This document shows, piece after piece, positions 60,395 through 64,000 of a stretch of 64,000 nucleotides of DNA. The stretch lies in NCBI RefSeq assembly GCF_014698835.1, contig NZ_JACJTU010000028.1, positions 34,548-98,547 on the forward strand. Direction: 5' to 3'. The notes beneath the pieces were generated by a model. The model saw only the letters and a program-made list of their open reading frames with translations. It made no database searches and was not told the DNA's origin. Source of the DNA: Nostoc paludosum FACHB-159. GTDB taxonomy: Bacteria > Cyanobacteriota > Cyanobacteriia > Cyanobacteriales > Nostocaceae. Position numbers and translations under genes: made by a program. The stretch's first letter is position 1. Every line of letters begins with the position of its first letter.

Positions 60395-63300
60395 CAATAA
60401 AACCTCCATGTAAATGCACGATATTTGAAACATTGGAGTACATACTCCCGATTTGTCCACGCTGCTGAGTAAATAACGAATGACAACCCACAATTACTAG
60501 TAGTTCTTTAGCGCGGGAAAATGCAACGTTAACTCGTTCTGGCTTCTTAGCAAATCCAACATCTTTTTTACTATTATTGCGAACCATACTAACAATCACA
60601 ACAGGCCGTTCCATACCTTGAAATCGGTCTACTGTACCAGTGGTGATTTGCAGCGAAGGGAAATCTTTAGATTGTAGCCGTTCATCAATTTTTCTGAGTT
60701 GAGCGCCATAAAATGTAATTACAGCGATTTCTTTTTTTGGTTCACCATTGGCAACTCTAGAAGCCCAATTACCCTCAAATTGTTTGCAGAGACGTTCAAT
60801 TGCATCAATTTCTAGAGTATTAAAGAATGAAGTTTTTTCAGATTCCTCTTCAAACTTATTTTCTTTGGGCGTTTTTACCCAGATAAGATGCTTATCTGGT
60901 TGAATTATTTCACCTGCCAAATTATGTGCGCGTTTTGTGTCAGGTATTAAAATACCACATTCTAGTTTGCCATCATAAAACTGATTAATTGCTCCCATAA
61001 TTATGGGATGCATTCGATATTGAATATTTAACATTTTTTTGATGCTATTATCAGCAGTTTCAAACTGAATTTTGAACAGTGATTCTTGCAATAATTCTAG
61101 TTCTGTATTTGTACTGCCAATCTCCTGAGAAACTTCCTCTAAAGTCTTCGTGTTGAGCATGGGTGGTAATTGTCGATGGTCGCCTACCATGACCAATTTT
61201 TTGCCTTTTAAGGCCGGGATTAATAATTCTGGAGGAGTACATTTACTCACTTCATCAATAATGACGATATCAAAGTATTTGAATTCTTGTGAAAAATTGT
61301 AATTTGCAGCTTGCACACAGGTGATACCAACAACATTGGCGTTATCTAGATAAATCCGCCTTAAATCGTTGCGTAGGCGTAGCCCGCCGCAGGCATCGCC
61401 TTCTGTTGGCTTTCTTAATTTATTTATCCAATCTTGGATAAAGTGCTGATATCGATTGAGATAATTTTCTTGTTGTTGTAGTTGCTGTTGCCAAGATTCA
61501 AAGTGATTATTGATGGCGCGTAAAAATTTCAGATTCAACAAGTCTGTAGAATCAACTTCAGGCTTGAATTTACCAGGAATAGCTTCCCAAGTTGACTGCC
61601 ACCAAGTTCGCTCTGTTAATTCATTAGGTAAGTGTGGAAAGGATGACAGTTCTTGTGAAAGTGCGATCGCTCTTTTAAACTTGAAATGAGTCTCACTACG
61701 ATAAGTTTCTAGCTGCTCTTGATTAGCAAATATTTTTTGCTGCTCATGAGTTGCCAAGCTCATCTGTTCGTTTAATTGAATCTCAAGCTGCTTTTGCTCT
61801 TTTTGTGTTTCAGCTTGTAGTTGTTTGAGCCATGTACCCGCACTTGTAACTATGCCGTTGACCACCTCTGCTGTAATTTGGCGGATAGCCGATTCACTAT
61901 CAACAGCTTCAACCCTTTGACATATAATCTGGGTTTGTCTCCTAATAGCCTCAAGAGTTACCGCCGCACCATAACGACGGCTATATGGACGTAACTTTTG
62001 AGTTATGGAATCTAAACTTTTCTGCTTGAGAGCGATCGCAAGCACCCATTCAATAATCCGACCCCAGACCCCCAGTGGTTTCTCAATCTCATCGATACTA
62101 TTTTGTGCTAGTTGCTTCAGCTTTATGAGGTACTCCACAGGGTCTAGGACTTTATTAACGCTTACCTGAGAAATAGTAGCTTCATTGATTAAGCGATGAC
62201 CTAGTATATTTCGCCCCCGCACAAGTAAATCTCTGATTTCAGTAACTCGACTGCATACTCTATCCCTTTCATGGTATTTCTGAATTAACTGATTAACTTT
62301 TACCCGACACTGATCGAGACTTTGTTGCCAGGGTAGATATTGAGCTTCCATCGTCATGCTTCGTAATCTCGAAGGTAATGAGATTAAATCAACTGTAAAG
62401 TCTTGACGATTTTGTAAGCACTGTGTCAAGACATTGACGATATTTAAATTAGCTGTAGACAACCATATATCAAGGTCAGTTATTGCTAAACTGACCTCAG
62501 ATTCACGATTGTGTAGATTTCTAATTCTTGATTGTAAGCTTTGCTGGTTGACAAGCAATTGTTGGTGATTTGACTTTAGGCGGACAATAAATTCTGAATT
62601 TTGTTTGTAAGTCTGTGCAGTTAATTCCGCTTCGGTTATTGCCATAGCTATATTACTGGCATAGGCTAATGCTGTACGAACTTCAGTAATCCAAGAAGCT
62701 ACAGTGTTCTGCAACCAAGCAGCTAAACCAAATAAGCCGTAATTTGGATGAACCATACCAAGTTCAGAAGCCAAATTAATTGCTAACCGAAGATTTGCAG
62801 CAAAGTTTCGCACAGAAGCTTCTGTAGATGTGTATTTCTTCAGACCTGCCCACAAATTAACAAATGCTGGGTCTTGCCAGTCTACAGAAGGTGCTTGATT
62901 GAGTAACTCTTCCAAAGCAGTTTTTAAAGATTCGACCTCGGCCAGTTGAGATGCAGCTTGATTATATTCATTTGTTTGGGTTGTACAAGTTGATTCTAAA
63001 TTCGCTTTGCGTATCTGTAATAAATTCTGTTCTTCCTTAAATACCTCTTCTACTTTTAGATATGCTGTGAATCGTTGTGATGCTACCAATAATTGACGCA
63101 AAATTTTTACATCATCAAGGTGTTGAACAAGATTTTTTTCGCAGTCAGCAGCAGTATTTTCTAACCATGTGGCAATCACTCGGTCTTCTAAAAATGGCTG
63201 TCCTTCTTCCCCAACTCTTTCTGCGTTTCCCTTTCGTACAGCTCGGATTACAGGGTTATGAACTAATCGGCTCAAAGCATTATCTACTGCTAAATTGGCT

Positions 63301-64000
63301 TGAGAAGTTATTAGAGTGCGCCCACCCCGTAAAGCAACTTGATAGCAAATCTCGGCAATTACAGTAGTTTTGCCAGTACCTGGTGGGCCTTGAATGAGAA
63401 CTAAATCCTCTGCTGCAAGCACCATTTCTACTGCTGCTTTCTGGCTGGGATTAGCTGAGGATAATAACAAATCTTCTGGTCGTAACTCGATAATTTTTTG
63501 GATAGGTCTTGCTTGGGAAGCGTCAAATAAAAAATTTCCTAAATAGGGATTTTGGGTGCGTCCTTGCCTTAATTGTGTCATGGCTTGTTTTTTGCGCTGA
63601 ATCTGTTGGATGTCACCAACTGCCTCAAAAAACAAAAATCCGGTGGCTGGTAGCTGATAACGTCCTGCTGCCATATAATCGGCTAGATCGCGTTCTAGCC
63701 TCACGCGGATAGTGCAACGGTTCGGATCAACTTGTTCAATAGCCCCTAATTGGCGGCTGTTGCGCCAGCTTTGTCCTGTGGGAGTAGTCTCAAACAGCTT
63801 AATCTCTTCGTTTCTTGCTCGTTTTACCCGTTCCCAGAAGTTTTCCGCAGCCAGGGAATTTTCATTAGAACCGTCAAGAGTAGCTGAGATTACCCCGGAT
63901 TTCTCACCAAGATTGAAAGAAGAGGGGTCAAAAACTGCCAAAATGTATGTTGCAAAAGAATTCCAGCAGCTTAAAGCATGACCCCAAGTAAAAATCATTC
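60372..64000 (-). CDS. SF1 (Upf1/DNA2-like) helicase, 5' end outside window
   Basis: At least 1208 residues, open at the right edge; residue numbers count from an ATG at 63998 that is probably internal. It shows motif I GPPGTGKTT (from G205), Ia TLITSQANLAVDNALSRL, motif II DEVS near residue 915 (FDIVIIDEVSKCTP), motif III GDHRQLPPML, IV NIQYRMHP, V DRFQGMERPVVIVS and VI NVAFSRAKELLVIVG. About 700 residues, largely coiled coil, separate motifs I and II, far more than in Upf1. Such helicases unwind DNA or RNA with ATP. A dispersed genomic repeat is incorporated in frame near 61380-61402 (encoding GDACGGLRLRN). It overlaps the downstream PLD gene by 23 bases. Confidence 0.92.
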   Translation of the reverse strand, partial: MIFTWGHALSCWNSFATYILAVFDPSSFNLGEKSGVISATLDGSNENSLAAENFWERVKRARNEEIKLFETTPTGQSWRNSRQLGAIEQVDPNRCTIRVRLERDLADYMAAGRYQLPATGFLFFEAVGDIQQIQRKKQAMTQLRQGRTQNPYLGNFLFDASQARPIQKIIELRPEDLLLSSANPSQKAAVEMVLAAEDLVLIQGPPGTGKTTVIAEICYQVALRGGRTLITSQANLAVDNALSRLVHNPVIRAVRKGNAERVGEEGQPFLEDRVIATWLENTAADCEKNLVQHLDDVKILRQLLVASQRFTAYLKVEEVFKEEQNLLQIRKANLESTCTTQTNEYNQAASQLAEVESLKTALEELLNQAPSVDWQDPAFVNLWAGLKKYTSTEASVRNFAANLRLAINLASELGMVHPNYGLFGLAAWLQNTVASWITEVRTALAYASNIAMAITEAELTAQTYKQNSEFIVRLKSNHQQLLVNQQSLQSRIRNLHNRESEVSLAITDLDIWLSTANLNIVNVLTQCLQNRQDFTVDLISLPSRLRSMTMEAQYLPWQQSLDQCRVKVNQLIQKYHERDRVCSRVTEIRDLLVRGRNILGHRLINEATISQVSVNKVLDPVEYLIKLKQLAQNSIDEIEKPLGVWGRIIEWVLAIALKQKSLDSITQKLRPYSRRYGAAVTLEAIRRQTQIICQRVEAVDSESAIRQITAEVVNGIVTSAGTWLKQLQAETQKEQKQLEIQLNEQMSLATHEQQKIFANQEQLETYRSETHFKFKRAIALSQELSSFPHLPNELTERTWWQSTWEAIPGKFKPEVDSTDLLNLKFLRAINNHFESWQQQLQQQENYLNRYQHFIQDWINKLRKPTEGDACGGLRLRNDLRRIYLDNANVVGITCVQAANYNFSQEFKYFDIVIIDEVSKCTPPELLIPALKGKKLVMVGDHRQLPPMLNTKTLEEVSQEIGSTNTELELLQESLFKIQFETADNSIKKMLNIQYRMHPIIMGAINQFYDGKLECGILIPDTKRAHNLAGEIIQPDKHLIWVKTPKENKFEEESEKTSFFNTLEIDAIERLCKQFEGNWASRVANGEPKKEIAVITFYGAQLRKIDERLQSKDFPSLQITTGTVDRFQGMERPVVIVSMVRNNSKKDVGFAKKPERVNVAFSRAKELLVIVGCHSLFTQQRGQIGSMYSNVSNIVHLHGGFIDVSRLLC
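61378..61402. repeat. dispersed repeat within helicase coding sequence
   Basis: gcgtaggcgtagcccgccgc followed by aggcatcgcc matches, from memory, a repeat abundant between Nostoc genes. Here it stays in frame and adds a loop (GDACGGLRLR) before the helicase motif II region. Confidence 0.6.

Overview
The window is chromosomal DNA from a cyanobacterium, most likely a filamentous heterocyst-forming one (Nostoc/Calothrix-like). The signs are many copies of the octamer gcgatcgc (HIP1) on both strands, long runs of degenerate heptamers of the (TTAGGAG)n type between genes, dispersed Nostoc-style palindromes, and gene families that are typically cyanobacterial: ferredoxin-type sulfite reductase, an ACT-domain malic enzyme, a Mo-nitrogenase C-terminal-like protein, a PEP-CTERM protein and a VTE6-like DUF92 protein. 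I see no prophage, intact insertion sequence or CRISPR array.

Layout. 1-9.3 kb: truncated malic enzyme, receiver-first hybrid histidine kinase, aldehyde dehydrogenase, Moco oxidoreductase, ribosomal protein L32, an inactive caspase-like protein (pseudo-orthocaspase) and a Mo-nitro_C protein. 9.8-20.2 kb: an ion transporter, then a housekeeping block in which asd-dapA-rnj (minus strand) diverges from tig-clpP-clpX (plus strand). 20.4-26.9 kb: alpha/beta hydrolase, FAD monooxygenase with a GntR regulator, dienelactone hydrolase, S1-type ribosomal protein and an NmrA-like protein. 27.2-39.5 kb: a secretion and protease region with a HlyD adaptor, two related subtilases (one with five CARDB repeats), an SPFH protein with a small ribbon-helix-helix protein, an ABC exporter whose C39 peptidase domain has lost its catalytic residues, and a PpiC-type isomerase. 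39.9-57.3 kb: DUF92/VTE6-like kinase, VOC protein, lipase, a VIT-VWA protein divergent from an HTH protein, HPP-family permease, TPR protein, RsmE, PEP-CTERM protein, sulfite reductase with a ribbon-helix-helix-like tail, outer-membrane barrel, ADP-ribosylglycohydrolase, and an HTH/membrane-protein pair. 57.4-64 kb: a conserved unknown, tRNA-Arg(UCU), and beside it a translationally coupled SF1 helicase and phospholipase-D-like pair; the helicase runs off the right edge.

How the genes may work together. asd and dapA carry out consecutive steps toward lysine and cell-wall precursors. tig, clpP and clpX link chaperoning with proteolysis. The HlyD, ABC and PpiC genes could form a type I-like export route for the neighbouring subtilases, though this is inferred from position only. 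The helicase/PLD pair has the form of a nucleic-acid-processing or defence module and is the best candidate here for a little-described system. Many junctions between convergent genes are filled with inverted heptamer arrays or hairpins, which probably act as two-way terminators.
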